Source: Bin80 sp026708685 (GTDB lineage: Bacteria > Bacteroidota > Rhodothermia > Rhodothermales > Bin80). From it: DNA of 64,000 bases. The notes under the pieces are model-generated. The model saw only the letters and a list, made by a program, of their open reading frames with translations. It was not told where the DNA came from and searched no databases. Shown here in pieces: positions 20,041-30,139 of this stretch; position 1 is the stretch's first letter; every line of letters begins with the position of its first letter. The translations under genes were made by a program, and so were the position numbers. The DNA lies in contig OZ241742.1 in assembly GCA_965200955.1 (NCBI GenBank), forward strand, positions 2,852,001 through 2,916,000, written 5' to 3'.

Positions 20041-22004
20041 CTAAGCATACTCAAATTCTTTCTTTAGGTTAAGTGATATTGGTCTTAGAGAACGATCATT
20101 GCCATATATCTCTTGAATGAATTGAGATTTTTTCATCGTTCGTTCTTTTCCCCAAGGCATTCTTTTCCTCACTGGATAACTAACATAAAGCCATCTCATC
20201 GCACGTGTGACGGCTACGAAAGCATTGTTTCGCTCTTCCGCTATTTCAACATCACTTTTTGCTCTGTAATCAGGAAAAATTCCCTCACACATAGCCATCA
20301 TGAATACAATAATATCTTTCTCAAGCCCTTTCATGGTGTTAACTGTACTTAGCATGAGTGATTCATCTTTGGTCGTTTCTTGGACTAGTTCGCCAAGACT
20401 AAGTGCACTCTGAAAAGAATCTAATGATGATCCTAAACCTTTTTTCTTGAAAACAGTCCAGCATTTGTAAAATTCTTCTAGTTCTTCAATGCATATCTCA
20501 ATCTCATGAAAATGCTCTGGTACAGTATGTCCAAGATCAATAAGCTTTTGATGCACAGACCAACAGAATTTAACGATATTAGGATCAGATGAGTTCATAT
20601 CGTCTATACCCAATAGTAAATCAGAATAAAAACTCAGAAGAGGACGATCCGAAGACTGTATTTTGTTTGCAAGGTTCATCAGATGTGGTTGATCATGCCA
20701 TTTTAGGGGATGGGCAATTTCAATGATATCGCAGATTATTTGTCTGTGAATCCAATCTTTCGGATTGAGCTTCAGCCTTATCCCACAATCTATGATTTTG
20801 CCAAGAGGTGATACTGGTTCAGTCATTCTCTCTGCCTGCTTTAAGAAGTATGGAATTGAATGATCGCAGAGAGAATCCCGAAGAATTGAAAATGCAAAAC
20901 GATTTCTTGCAATGACCACCATCTTGTTGTAAGGTTATATCACCTTCAATTTCTTCGTGCTGACCGATCCATACTAACTTGTTGATCGTAGATATGATCC
21001 AATTAGCCTCTTGTAATGTATCAGGGTGAGATTCAATGATTACTTTTCCATCAAGAGCATATTTACTTGCAAACAAAGTCTGAGGTTAAAGATTGTTCGC
21101 AGTTTTAATCACTTTATGGCTACTACGATAGTTTTCCTCTAAAGTGTAACCATGGGCAGAAAAATCTTGGATGAAGTCTTCACAAAGAAAATCTGATGAA
21201 GATCCATTGAATCCATAAATCACCTGATTCGGATCCCCAACCATCATTACACCATGAACTCTATAGCCACATAAAGCTTTCAAAAATTCGTACTGAAGAC
21301 AGTTAAGATCTTGTGCCTCATCAACACAAAGATACTTGTACTTCGCATTGTATATATCCGTGATCCAAGATTCTTTGAGTAACAGTTTTCTTGCGTAGTG
21401 CAAGAGATCGTTATAATCGATTCCACCACTGCTAAGCAACGCATCCTGATAATCTTGAAAGATGGTCCTTAATTTAGGCTTGTTTGGAAATCTGGTCAGT
21501 GTCTTAACTTCATCCAACAAATTTCTTTTTATGATTGAGAAAGCATTCATGTACTCTCGCAGTTCGGGTTCTATATCTTTATTGTCTTGATTTGCAAGAT
21601 TCAAATACTCATATATATCTATCCAATCAGTCTTCAATGCATGGATGAATATATCCATCCGATCCTCATCTCTCTCAAACATTTGAATTGGCTTAGTCAA
21701 TCCAATCATGTGTCCATAAGCTTGTAGAATTCGTATACAACAGAATGTATCGTTGCTATCCATGCTCATCTGATACTTCGTTACTATCAGACAAACGTAC
21801 CTTCACTTCTTGGGCAGCTTTATTTGTAGAAGTCGCGGCAATGACTCCATAGCATTTGGTATTTTTGAGGATGTATCGTATTCGCTCCGTAAGGACCCGA
21901 GTCTTGCCCGATCCAGCAGAAGCCAGCACCTGTACAAACTCCGATAAAGGAGCCTCAACAATCCGTTTTTGAACAGAAGACAAACTCACCATGAGGCAGT
22001 CCAC
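20041..22004 (-). pseudogene. UvrD/Rep-type superfamily 1 helicase, disrupted
   Basis: Consecutive frames encode one helicase. Motif I is ASAGSGKTRVLTERI, and STNKAAQEV fits motif Ia. A frameshift near 21760 leads to TFCCIRILQAYG, then DEAQDLNCLQYEF (motif II), GDPNQVIYGFNG (motif III) and LEENYRSS (motif IV). A TAA at 21086-21088 interrupts the same frame, which resumes at LFASKYALDG. A second frameshift near 20925 leads to NTMKGLEKDIIVFMM (motif V) and AVTRAMRWLYVSYP (motif VI). All motifs survive, so the three lesions look recent. It was probably the first gene of the operon with the PHP-SMC ATPase, reminiscent of helicase-plus-ATPase pairs such as Gabija. Intact it would be about 650 residues. 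Confidence 0.85.
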
Positions 22005-22172
22005 TGTTTAATCTTTTCAGATGTCTCAATAATTGCATGAGGGATCATCTGGATGGCATGCAATTTTTCCTTAATAATGCTTCTATCTTTTTGATATGAC
22101 CTGTATGATTGAGGCACTCAATCAGATGATTTTACGCATAGAATACATTCATCCCTGCTTCATATCCATCGG

Positions 22173-23207
22173 TTAAGGATTGAGCCAATCCTCCTGCTTA
22201 GCTGAGCGAGACATAAGGTAGTGTACCAAGTCATTAGGATGAAGTTCCTCATAAAGAATCTTGTACATGGCTTCGGTGATCGGCATTTCAATGCGATGAC
22301 GTAATGCCATCTGATACACAGCCTTTGTTGTTTTCACCCCCTCGGCAATCATATTCATGGAAGACATGATATGATCTAACGATTCCCCCCTACCAATCGC
22401 CTCCCCTAAATGACGATTGCGGCTATGGCTGCTAGTACAGGTGACTACCAGATCTCCTAAACCCGTCAACCCGACAAAGGTAGAGGGTTCTGCTCCTAAT
22501 GCACTTCCGAGCCTCTGAATCTCTGCTATCCCACGAGTAATCAACGCTGCCCGTGCATTATCGCCAAAACCGAGTCCATCACTGATTCCCGAGGCAATGG
22601 CAATAATATTCTTGACACTTCCTCCAATTTCAACACCCAATAAATCCGTGTTAACATAAATGCGAAGTCGATCCGTCATAAAAATGTTCTGAACCAGCTC
22701 CGCACATGCTGCCTCGGTAGAAGCGGCCACCAATGTAGTTGGCTGACCCATGGCAACCTCTTCTGCATGACTTGGACCGTAAAGGACACCAAGATTTTTG
22801 TCTGGAACCACTGAGTTCATTACATCGGAAAGGACTTGCGTCATGGTCATTTCCGTGTCAGATTCAATTCCCTTGGATACACAAATAATGACCGTTTGAT
22901 GATCGGCATACCTGAGTAAATCATAGGCCAGACTCCGTACTGCATGCGATGGAGTCGCAATGACCCAGTAATTGGAAAATTCCGCAGAACATGCAAGATC
23001 GGTATCGGCAGTTACCCCAACGGGAATCTCAGCATGGGTGAGATATTCAGGGTTATGCCTCGTTTCAAGAATTGCATGTGCAATCTCTGGGCGGCGAGCC
23101 CACAGGGAAACCCGATGGCCCTGCGAGGCAAGGCTTAATGAAAGTGCTGTGCCCCAGCTACCAGCACCAAAAACGGTAATCGCACATGGCATAGCGTCAT
23201 GGATCAT
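22173..23207 (-). CDS. gpsA: NAD(P)H-dependent glycerol-3-phosphate dehydrogenase
   Basis: 344 residues. It reduces dihydroxyacetone phosphate to sn-glycerol 3-phosphate for phospholipid synthesis in the cytoplasm. The N-terminal Rossmann motif is VFGAGSWGTALS. The catalytic Lys lies in GGSVKNIIAIASG, followed by GFGDNARAALITRG and GLTGLGDLVVTCTS, all typical of GpsA. The start ATG overlaps the plsY stop by one base (TAATG), so the two are translationally coupled; ATG 23192 (MPCAITVFGAG) is an alternative. GpsA makes the acceptor that PlsY acylates, which explains the pairing. Confidence 0.95.
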   Translation of the reverse strand: MIHDAMPCAITVFGAGSWGTALSLSLASQGHRVSLWARRPEIAHAILETRHNPEYLTHAEIPVGVTADTDLACSAEFSNYWVIATPSHAVRSLAYDLLRYADHQTVIICVSKGIESDTEMTMTQVLSDVMNSVVPDKNLGVLYGPSHAEEVAMGQPTTLVAASTEAACAELVQNIFMTDRLRIYVNTDLLGVEIGGSVKNIIAIASGISDGLGFGDNARAALITRGIAEIQRLGSALGAEPSTFVGLTGLGDLVVTCTSSHSRNRHLGEAIGRGESLDHIMSSMNMIAEGVKTTKAVYQMALRHRIEMPITEAMYKILYEELHPNDLVHYLMSRSAKQEDWLNP

Positions 23208-23890
23208 TAGATCTGACCACGACCACGCATGCCATGGGCCAACCTAAAATGTTTGATCTGATTTTCCGTTCCCTCTATCAGCCTGCGAATATTACTTCGG
23301 TGAGCATACAGAATGGCACACGCAAATAGAACACCGAATACAAGTAGACTCCGATCTAGCATCTCAATGTCAAACAGATACTTTCGTATGGCAACCGTCG
23401 TAGGAAACATGAACGCTGCAACCATACTCGCCAGTGAAACATATCGGGTGGACACTAAAATAATCGCAAATATCCCAATCACAATGAACATGGTCGTGGG
23501 AGTAATGGCAAACAGCACTCCCGCAGCCGTATTGACTCCCTTGCCGCCCCGAAATCGTGCCCAGATGGGAAACATGTGACCAATGATCGACGATATACCC
23601 GCTAATAAGCAGATGACAGATTCGACTTGCAGGAAAGCAGGCTGAGATGGAAGATCATCAATCCGTATGGAAGCGATCAAGCTCGCTGCTAGAAATCCCT
23701 TCCCCACATCAATCATAGTGGACAGAATCCCGGCTTTCCATCCCAAGACTCGAAAAACATTCGTCGCACCTGCATTGTTGCTGCCATGCTGACGAACATC
23801 AACCCCATACAGTATCTGCCCGACCCACACACTGCCGGGTATAGATCCTGCCAGATAGCTCAAAAGAACAATCAAAGATAGTGAGCCCAT
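23207..23890 (-). CDS. plsY: Glycerol-3-phosphate acyltransferase PlsY
   Basis: 227-residue integral membrane protein. It transfers the acyl group from acyl-phosphate to glycerol 3-phosphate, forming lysophosphatidate. The three cytoplasmic PlsY motifs are seen: GSIPGSVWVGQ with RQHGSNNAGATNVFR, then GHMFPIWARFRGGKGVNT, then a C-terminal AHRSNIRRLIEGTE. Five to six hydrophobic segments fit the family. The conventional GSGNxGATN has Asn in place of Gly (GSNNAGATN). It immediately precedes and overlaps gpsA. Confidence 0.95.
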   Translation of the reverse strand: MGSLSLIVLLSYLAGSIPGSVWVGQILYGVDVRQHGSNNAGATNVFRVLGWKAGILSTMIDVGKGFLAASLIASIRIDDLPSQPAFLQVESVICLLAGISSIIGHMFPIWARFRGGKGVNTAAGVLFAITPTTMFIVIGIFAIILVSTRYVSLASMVAAFMFPTTVAIRKYLFDIEMLDRSLLVFGVLFACAILYAHRSNIRRLIEGTENQIKHFRLAHGMRGRGQI

Positions 23891-23947
23891 GAGTACATAG
23901 ATGCGTCAAGTGAATGTTGCCGAAAGCAGAGAATCCAAGGGACTCTC

Positions 23948-24946
23948 TTACTGTATTGAACCAATGACGACGGGGGTTTCTTGGTGGGCGGATGCTATGC
24001 GATACACATCTTCGTACGCAACCGGAGGAGCAATGACAACCAGTCCAATCCCCAAGTTAAACGTTTCTCGCATATCTGATTCAGGAACAGCCCCCCGCTC
24101 TTGAATGAGTCGGAAGATTGGAGAACGATTCCATCGATCATAATTGATCGTGAGCTGAAGCCCATCGGGCAAAATACGACGCGTATTGCCCTCTATCCCA
24201 CCACCCGTCACATGTGCAAAGGCATGGGCATATTCTTTTAATTCACGAATCAGTGGCAGATAGCACTTATGAACACTCAATAGTTCATCCTGAATGCTTT
24301 TCCCCTGTAGTTGGGGAGGTTTCTCCTCCAGGGAGAATCCGGAGAGTGTCCCCAAAAGAACTTTCCGTGCCAGTGAGTAGCCGTTAGTATGGATTCCAGA
24401 AGATGGAATGCCCCATACAAGATCTCCTTTCGTGACCTTGCTGCCATCAATGATTTTGTTTTTGCTTACAACGCCTACAATCACTCCAGCAAGATCATAA
24501 TCGGTCAGGGAATAGAGATCGGGCATTTCAGCGGTTTCTCCGCCAATCAGTGCAATGCCAGAATTCTTGCATGCGTCAATGAGTCCTTTCATGACAGACT
24601 CAATGACTTCAACCGAAAGTTCACCTGCTGCAAAGTAATCAAGAAAATAAAGAGGTTCAGCACCACAAACGGCAATGTCATTGATGCAATGATGGACCAA
24701 ATCCTGACCGATCGTATCGTGAACTCCAGCTTGCACGGCGACTTTGATCTTCGTTCCTACACCATCAATAGAGGAAACGAGGACGGGTTCAGGACAGTCC
24801 GAAAGATCCAACTGAAAAAATCCCCCGAAAGCACCAACATCACGGATCACTGCAGAAGAGTGGGTGGATCGGATCAAAGGCTTTAAGTGCTGGAACACTT
24901 GCTCTGCTTTGAAAATGTCTACTCCTGCGTCTTTGTAAGTCGTCAT
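23948..24946 (-). CDS. purM: Phosphoribosylformylglycinamidine cyclo-ligase (AIR synthetase)
   Basis: 332 residues. It catalyses ATP-dependent ring closure of FGAM to aminoimidazole ribonucleotide in purine biosynthesis. Family signatures are TTYKDAGVDI at the N-terminus, SSIDGVGTKIKVA, NDIAVCGAEPLYFLDYFA, IGGETAEMPDLY and HVTGGGIEGNTRRILP. Full length is typical (about 340). The stop is 57 bp from the plsY start, on the same strand. Confidence 0.95.
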   Translation of the reverse strand: MTTYKDAGVDIFKAEQVFQHLKPLIRSTHSSAVIRDVGAFGGFFQLDLSDCPEPVLVSSIDGVGTKIKVAVQAGVHDTIGQDLVHHCINDIAVCGAEPLYFLDYFAAGELSVEVIESVMKGLIDACKNSGIALIGGETAEMPDLYSLTDYDLAGVIVGVVSKNKIIDGSKVTKGDLVWGIPSSGIHTNGYSLARKVLLGTLSGFSLEEKPPQLQGKSIQDELLSVHKCYLPLIRELKEYAHAFAHVTGGGIEGNTRRILPDGLQLTINYDRWNRSPIFRLIQERGAVPESDMRETFNLGIGLVVIAPPVAYEDVYRIASAHQETPVVIGSIQ

Positions 24947-25240
24947 AAGTTGTTTGTCTTTTTACTATTTCTAATGCTAAATATACAAGAATTTTACAAT
25001 TTTTGTAAAATCAGGGGTAGAAACAAAGATTTTACCATTATACGCGGTGATTGATTTTGATCGGTAACCCCTTCTTGATCGCCAATCCAATCATGACTTG
25101 TGTAAAAACAGTGAAGACAATCATTGATGAGTGGATGATGAATCATGAAACCCACCCTTTGGGTACCAGCGATCCGATAGAGAGAGCAAATAGACATAAT
25201 AAAATAATAGGAGATCCTTGTGTAAAACTTCCTCAAATGT
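24947..25240. other. Spacer between thrC and purM
   Basis: About 290 bp containing AT-rich sequence upstream of purM, probably its promoter. An open frame (24994-25413) runs out of thrC on the same strand but shows no conserved content. Confidence 0.4.
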
Positions 25241-26491
25241 TCAGTCCCATCGCTCCAATTCATGGCGTAATGCGTCCGATGTTGGTTCAAGCGGCTTGAC
25301 ATCGGTGGGCATTTGATCCAAGTTGTCCAGCCTATCAACGGGTTCTGGACGTTGCCCCAGTGCATCCTCAATGGTCTCAGAAAATTTGGCAGGATGTGCC
25401 GTAGAAAGGACAACTACAGGATCTTGCATATGACGAACCGCCGAGAGACCAACTGCGGTGTGAGGATCAGCGATATATCCTGTTTCCTCGTAGACCTGCC
25501 GAATCGCAGCCAATGTCACTTCATCCGTACACGAGTAACCACGAATCAGGGCACGTATTTGATCCTCTGTCAATAAAGACTTTACGCGTTCAAAGTTACT
25601 TGGTCTTCCCACATCCATTGCACTGGACAAAGTACGGATGGAATCTGCAGATGGCTCTTCTCCCCCTGACAAGAAACGGGGAAAGCCATCATTGAGATTG
25701 TGGGCAGCAGTAAATTGTGTCACGGGAAGGCCTGAAAGAGATGCTAGAACTCCAGCGGTGAGGTTTCCCAGATTTCCCGAAGGGACACATACATGAGTTG
25801 ACTCCCACTGACCCTGAGTGAATGCCCAGAAGTAATAGAGCATCTGAGGCAAAAGCCTCCCTATATTGATGGAATTCGCTGCCGAGAGTCTGAGTTTCTC
25901 TGGCGATGCCAGAAGTTGTTTGACCATTGCCTGACAGTCATCAAAGGTTCCATGGACGGCATAGGCCCGCACCCCATCGCGCCGAACAATGAGCTGCTTT
26001 TCCTGGGTGGGACTCACCTGCCCCTTCGGATACAGAACGGCAACGCGCAAATTGGGAAGATTGCAGAAGCCATCAGCGACTGCACTTCCCGTATCGCCCG
26101 AGGTCGCCACCAGAATGGTGAGGGGCTCTTGCTGAACAAAATGATTCATCCAGCGGGACATCATCCGAGCCCCAAAATCCTTAAAGGATAGTGTTGGCCC
26201 ATGAAAGAGCTCAAGAACCCACGCAGGACCAACTTTTACCAGTGGAACGGGAAAATCCAATGCATCCCTTATCAAAGACCGCAGGGTCTCTTCATGGATC
26301 AGACTGGACACCCATGGATGGAGGATCTTCGTAGACATCTCAGGAAAATCCGTTGCGTGTTTCCATAGGCTGGGCGAGACATATGGAATCCGATCAGGAA
26401 GATACAATCCACCATCGGGAGCTAGTCCCTGAATCAAGGCCTCCGAAAAATCTGCGGTTGTTGATCGGCCACGAGTACTTACAAACTGCAT
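25241..26491 (-). CDS. thrC: Threonine synthase
   Basis: 416 residues. This PLP enzyme converts O-phosphohomoserine to threonine. It starts MQFVSTRGR, followed by GLAPDGGLYLPD. The PLP Lys is in TLSFKDFGARMM, and LVATSGDTGSAVADGF, VCVPSGNLGNLTAG and DPHTAVGL are the expected cofactor-binding and C-terminal motifs. Its 5' end overlaps the thrB 3' end by 13 bp, so the two are coupled and supply consecutive steps. Confidence 0.95.
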   Translation of the reverse strand: MQFVSTRGRSTTADFSEALIQGLAPDGGLYLPDRIPYVSPSLWKHATDFPEMSTKILHPWVSSLIHEETLRSLIRDALDFPVPLVKVGPAWVLELFHGPTLSFKDFGARMMSRWMNHFVQQEPLTILVATSGDTGSAVADGFCNLPNLRVAVLYPKGQVSPTQEKQLIVRRDGVRAYAVHGTFDDCQAMVKQLLASPEKLRLSAANSINIGRLLPQMLYYFWAFTQGQWESTHVCVPSGNLGNLTAGVLASLSGLPVTQFTAAHNLNDGFPRFLSGGEEPSADSIRTLSSAMDVGRPSNFERVKSLLTEDQIRALIRGYSCTDEVTLAAIRQVYEETGYIADPHTAVGLSAVRHMQDPVVVLSTAHPAKFSETIEDALGQRPEPVDRLDNLDQMPTDVKPLEPTSDALRHELERWD

Positions 26492-27426
26492 TCCGAATGG
26501 GTCAGTTCGTGAACACCATCCATGTCTGCCATCGTAATGATCCCACGGGCCCCCTCTCCTGCTGCTTCTACCATTGCATCACGGATGATAGAGGTTGATT
26601 CAGCATCTTTGGCTACCGCAAACATGGCAGGACCAGAACCCGTCAATGCGACTGCACATGCACCCGCCTCTAATCCAGCGTCTCGAACGTCTTGATAAAA
26701 AGGAACCAGACTCGCACGTGCCGGCTCTACAATTCGATCTCTCATCATGTAGGGTGAGAGTGCCGCCCAGTCTCCAGTCACCAATGCATGGAGCATGAAC
26801 ACTAAATCACTGGCATTATGAACCGCATCTGTCCTTGTGACCGATGAAGGAAGAATGGTTCTGGCATCTGCGGTCAGGATAGATCGTTGTGGAAGAATGA
26901 CTACCAAATGAAGATCTTTGGTAATATTGACGCGTCGATAATCAAGTGGGCTTACAGGTGATGTCAAAATAAGTCCACCCAGCAAGGATGGAAGTGCATT
27001 GTCACCATGAAGGCCCCCCCCACTGGCTAAGCGTTCAGACTCAAGGACTGCATAGGCCAGTTCTTTTTTTTCAAAAGGCTTCCCTAATAGCAAATTGACA
27101 GCCCAAGCACCGGCAGAGGCACTTGCAGCGGATCCACCGATGCCCGAACCCAGTGGAATCCCTTTGTTGATATGCAAATGGATTCCCCGTTTGTCTCCAG
27201 CTTTGGTCATCACCAGATGGGCGGCAGAGCCGGCCGTATTCGCACGAGGCTGGAGCGGTATGGGATCTGAAGATGTAATGGTAATCCCAGATGTTGAAGA
27301 AAAGCTTGCCTCCACAACATCGCCAATCCCCTTGATACACAACCCTAATGTATCAAAACCAGGCCCCAAGTTAGATAGTGAGGCTGGCCCGAAAGCGGCC
27401 ACCTTTGGTTGCTCTGAATGAATCAA
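26479..27426 (-). CDS. thrB: Homoserine kinase (GHMP family)
   Basis: 315 residues. It phosphorylates homoserine with ATP. The N-terminal FGPASLSNLGPGFDTLG and the GHMP glycine-rich motif PLGSGIGGSAASASAGA are diagnostic, with a C-terminal ALTGSGPAMFA. A run of eight G on the coding strand (27014-27021) encodes part of SGGGLHGDN; it is in frame here. It is followed directly by thrC. Confidence 0.95.
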   Translation of the reverse strand: MIHSEQPKVAAFGPASLSNLGPGFDTLGLCIKGIGDVVEASFSSTSGITITSSDPIPLQPRANTAGSAAHLVMTKAGDKRGIHLHINKGIPLGSGIGGSAASASAGAWAVNLLLGKPFEKKELAYAVLESERLASGGGLHGDNALPSLLGGLILTSPVSPLDYRRVNITKDLHLVVILPQRSILTADARTILPSSVTRTDAVHNASDLVFMLHALVTGDWAALSPYMMRDRIVEPARASLVPFYQDVRDAGLEAGACAVALTGSGPAMFAVAKDAESTSIIRDAMVEAAGEGARGIITMADMDGVHELTHSECSL

Positions 27427-27479
27427 TGGTCTATTCGTGATGTTCGTGATACAATGCAGATATCCCGTCAGGCATCGTC

Positions 27480-28133
27480 TTAGATTCCATATTTCACTTT
27501 CAACCGCCTCATGATCTTCAATGTATGCTCTGGCAGATCTTTCTCGTCGGCAGACAGTCTCTTCAGATCACTTGGACGATCAATGTCATACCACCAGGGT
27601 AATTCAGTGACATTTGAACCCGTCTCATAGGCTTTCACCAGCGTTTTAGCATACACATCTGATTTGCCGAATGTGATTCCGTCAAAAAGTCCATCAATGA
27701 ATGGATTCATCCCCAAAAGATAATAGCCTCCATCTTCTGCAGGGCCAATAGACACAGAATGTACTTGGGTCAATGCCTCAAATGCTCGATCGATATAGCT
27801 GGAAGGCAAGGTCGGATGATCCGTCCCGATAATGACCATCCTCTGGAATCCTTCCTGAGCTGTTTCCATGAATGCATGCTGCATTCTCGGACCAAGTTCA
27901 TGTCCAAATTGCTGGTGAACGGTTGAGCCAAAGCGAGGAATAGTGAGGGGCAGATCATCCGCCATATACAGGCGGACCGTCACCTCCAGCATAGAGTACT
28001 GTTTTAGGCTGTCTATCAGAAACGCCTTGTATAAACCAGCCGCCTCTTCGGGCGTGAGGAGCTTTGTAAGCCGCGACTTGACACGGCCGGCAATGGGAGA
28101 TCGAGCGAATACGATGAGTGCTTTATCCTGCAT
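27480..28133 (-). CDS. TIGR04282/DUF2064 family nucleotidyl/glycosyltransferase
   Basis: 217 residues from ATG 28133 (MQDKALIVFARSP); the frame is open to 28220, but this start aligns with the family N-terminus and overlaps the upstream cysteine desulfurase by 11 bp. The fold is GT-A-like. Visible signatures are ARSPIAGRVKSRL (the nucleotide-binding loop), IGTDHPTLPSSYI (the DxD-like motif), GPAEDGGYYLLG and WYDIDRPSDL. Members are annotated as arsenosugar-pathway glycosyltransferases or as CofC-like nucleotidyltransferases. The substrate here is unknown. Confidence 0.85.
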   Translation of the reverse strand: MQDKALIVFARSPIAGRVKSRLTKLLTPEEAAGLYKAFLIDSLKQYSMLEVTVRLYMADDLPLTIPRFGSTVHQQFGHELGPRMQHAFMETAQEGFQRMVIIGTDHPTLPSSYIDRAFEALTQVHSVSIGPAEDGGYYLLGMNPFIDGLFDGITFGKSDVYAKTLVKAYETGSNVTELPWWYDIDRPSDLKRLSADEKDLPEHTLKIMRRLKVKYGI

Positions 28134-29319
28134 CCTGACGATTTCCACGCATTCTTTTGACGACTTTGATGATAGCCTGTGCGGTGGTTTCAACGTCCTC
28201 CAGCGTTGTGTACCGTCCAAGAGACAGCCTCAGGGAAGCTCGTGCAGTGTCCTCTGGAAGTCCCATTTCCAGCAGTACATGACTCGGTTCAAGTGCACCG
28301 CTTGCACAGGCGGCTCCTGAGGAAGCACAGATCCCTTCTAGGTCAAGATTCAACAGGAGCATTTCTCCATCAAGGGGAACATGATCTCTGGGTGGAAAAG
28401 CAATATTCAGGATATGGGGGGCAGCTTTGGAGGGAGTATTGACGACCATCTGATCTTCCAGCGATTCAAGGAGCATCTCCTGGAGTTTGGTCCTCAGTAC
28501 CAGTGTATCTTGTGCATATTCATCGCGATCTTCTGCGATGAGATCCATTGCAGCAGCCATGCCAACTGCACCTGCTACATTTTCGGTGCCCCCACGCCTG
28601 CCACGTTCCTGACCTCCACCAAACAACTGAGGAATGAACTCTACATTCTTGTCATTCACATAAAGAATTCCAATTCCTTTTGGACCATAGATCTTATGAG
28701 CCGATAGAGACATCATGTCCACATGAAGATCTACCACCGAAAGCGAAAACCATGCTGCGGCCTGGGCAGCATCTGTGTGAAGAATGATGTCATCATCATA
28801 ACCTTCATATTCTTCACCGATTTCAGCAATCGGGTTGATGGCACCGGTTTCATTATTGACATAATTAAGCGATACCAAATCAGGTCCTAAGGTGATTGAG
28901 TTTCCGATTTGATCAGAATGTACTGCACCCGTTTTCAATTGTGGGGACAGACTGGTCACAAATAGCCCATATTTTTCTATTTCTCTGGCAGGCTCTAATA
29001 TGGATTTATGCTCAATGGTTGAGGTAATCAAGTGGTCTTGTACATCAAGCACATTCAAGGCAAGATTATTTGCCTCAGTGGTCCCGCTGGTAAAGATAAT
29101 ATGTTCTGGCTTGACTTCCAGATGCTGTGCAATGCGCTCACGACTCTCTTCAATTGCACCTTTGGCGACTCGGCCAATGTGATGTGTGGACGATGGATTT
29201 CCAAAGTGATCCGTGAGATAGGGAAGCATCGCTTCCAGCACCTCTGGTGCTAGAGGCGTTGTAGCTGCATGATCCATGTATACCGAATTGACATTCGGTT
29301 GACGGCGGCCATTCTTCAT
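28123..29319 (-). CDS. Cysteine desulfurase, NifS/IscS type
   Basis: 398 residues. PLP-dependent removal of sulfur from cysteine for Fe-S cluster or thiolation pathways. YMDHAATTPLAPEVLEAML starts the fold. HTDAAQAAAWF and the PLP-Lys motif SLSAHKIYGPKG are present, and the catalytic Cys lies in ASSGAACASGALEPSHVL, the long-loop (group I, IscS/NifS) form. No scaffold protein gene lies next to it. It is probably the first gene of the minus-strand housekeeping run. Confidence 0.93.
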   Translation of the reverse strand: MKNGRRQPNVNSVYMDHAATTPLAPEVLEAMLPYLTDHFGNPSSTHHIGRVAKGAIEESRERIAQHLEVKPEHIIFTSGTTEANNLALNVLDVQDHLITSTIEHKSILEPAREIEKYGLFVTSLSPQLKTGAVHSDQIGNSITLGPDLVSLNYVNNETGAINPIAEIGEEYEGYDDDIILHTDAAQAAAWFSLSVVDLHVDMMSLSAHKIYGPKGIGILYVNDKNVEFIPQLFGGGQERGRRGGTENVAGAVGMAAAMDLIAEDRDEYAQDTLVLRTKLQEMLLESLEDQMVVNTPSKAAPHILNIAFPPRDHVPLDGEMLLLNLDLEGICASSGAACASGALEPSHVLLEMGLPEDTARASLRLSLGRYTTLEDVETTAQAIIKVVKRMRGNRQDAG

Positions 29320-30139
29320 GACACTGTTGTGTGAATATCTTTAAGGAAAATGAACCCGTAGATTGCAATGTAAGACTGACGGTTGTGAAAACCCCCAGAA
29401 TACACGATACTCCCGGCATTATATACGTATGCACCTAAAAAGTTAGCATACAATGGCCAAATTACGGGCGGTTGACTACAAGCGTATCCTAATAATTCTA
29501 CCCTTTTGAGTTTTACTGTCCTCATGAAGAGAAATTTCAGGTTCCACTCAATGGTGGACTTTAGTACATCAAGTTGAACCGAACAACCCATCATCCAGAG
29601 ATTTTCTGATTCCAAGAGTTGGTATTTGAGTATTCTTCAACCTGCTGATGAGTAAACCTGAAAATTCTCAACATTTCCATATACGAAATCCCGTTTGTTA
29701 TGTTGTAGGCTACCTGGGTTTATCCTGCAAATTCCACTCTGATCCAATAACCCCGTTTGCGTCACAAAGTCCATACATAACCGATGCAACCACTGTGGTT
29801 TGAGTATTCAACCCTTTTCTTTATGATTAGAAGTTTGCTATCAGGGCTCTGAAAACAACCTTATCGTTATTCCCCTCACCAGGATGATTACCGAATCTCT
29901 CCATAACGTTCAATACTGCGTTACAGTTGATACTCTCACATTTTCCATTCATCCAGTAAGCAACCACCATCGGATCCTAATACGACTCTGTTGTCTACCG
30001 TTGCTTTCCTGAACTACAGGTTAAATTCATAGGAATCTCTATCTGGGTCTAATTGTTCAGTCATTCTTTATTATCTTACGATACTGTGGCCTGTCAAGTG
30101 ATGATTTTGATGGATCACTCGTGATAGATCAACCCACTC
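29320..30139. other. Intergenic, about 0.8 kb, no supported gene
   Basis: The region separates the minus-strand operon from the plus-strand SRPBCC gene. Frames on both strands are short and show no known motif. A decayed minus-strand gene between 29700 and 30080 is conceivable because stretches of in-frame coding-like sequence occur, but no family could be named. Confidence 0.4.

Noticed and set aside
24994..25413. 139-codon minus-strand ORF
   Set aside because: Mostly overlaps thrC in another frame and has no conserved motif.
27014..27021. G8 tract in thrB as a phase switch
   Set aside because: It encodes conserved glycines of homoserine kinase in frame; switching an essential biosynthetic gene is unlikely. 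It does show that such runs occur by chance here.
29316..29615. 99-codon minus-strand ORF upstream of the cysteine desulfurase
   Set aside because: No motif and no plausible start region; probably chance.
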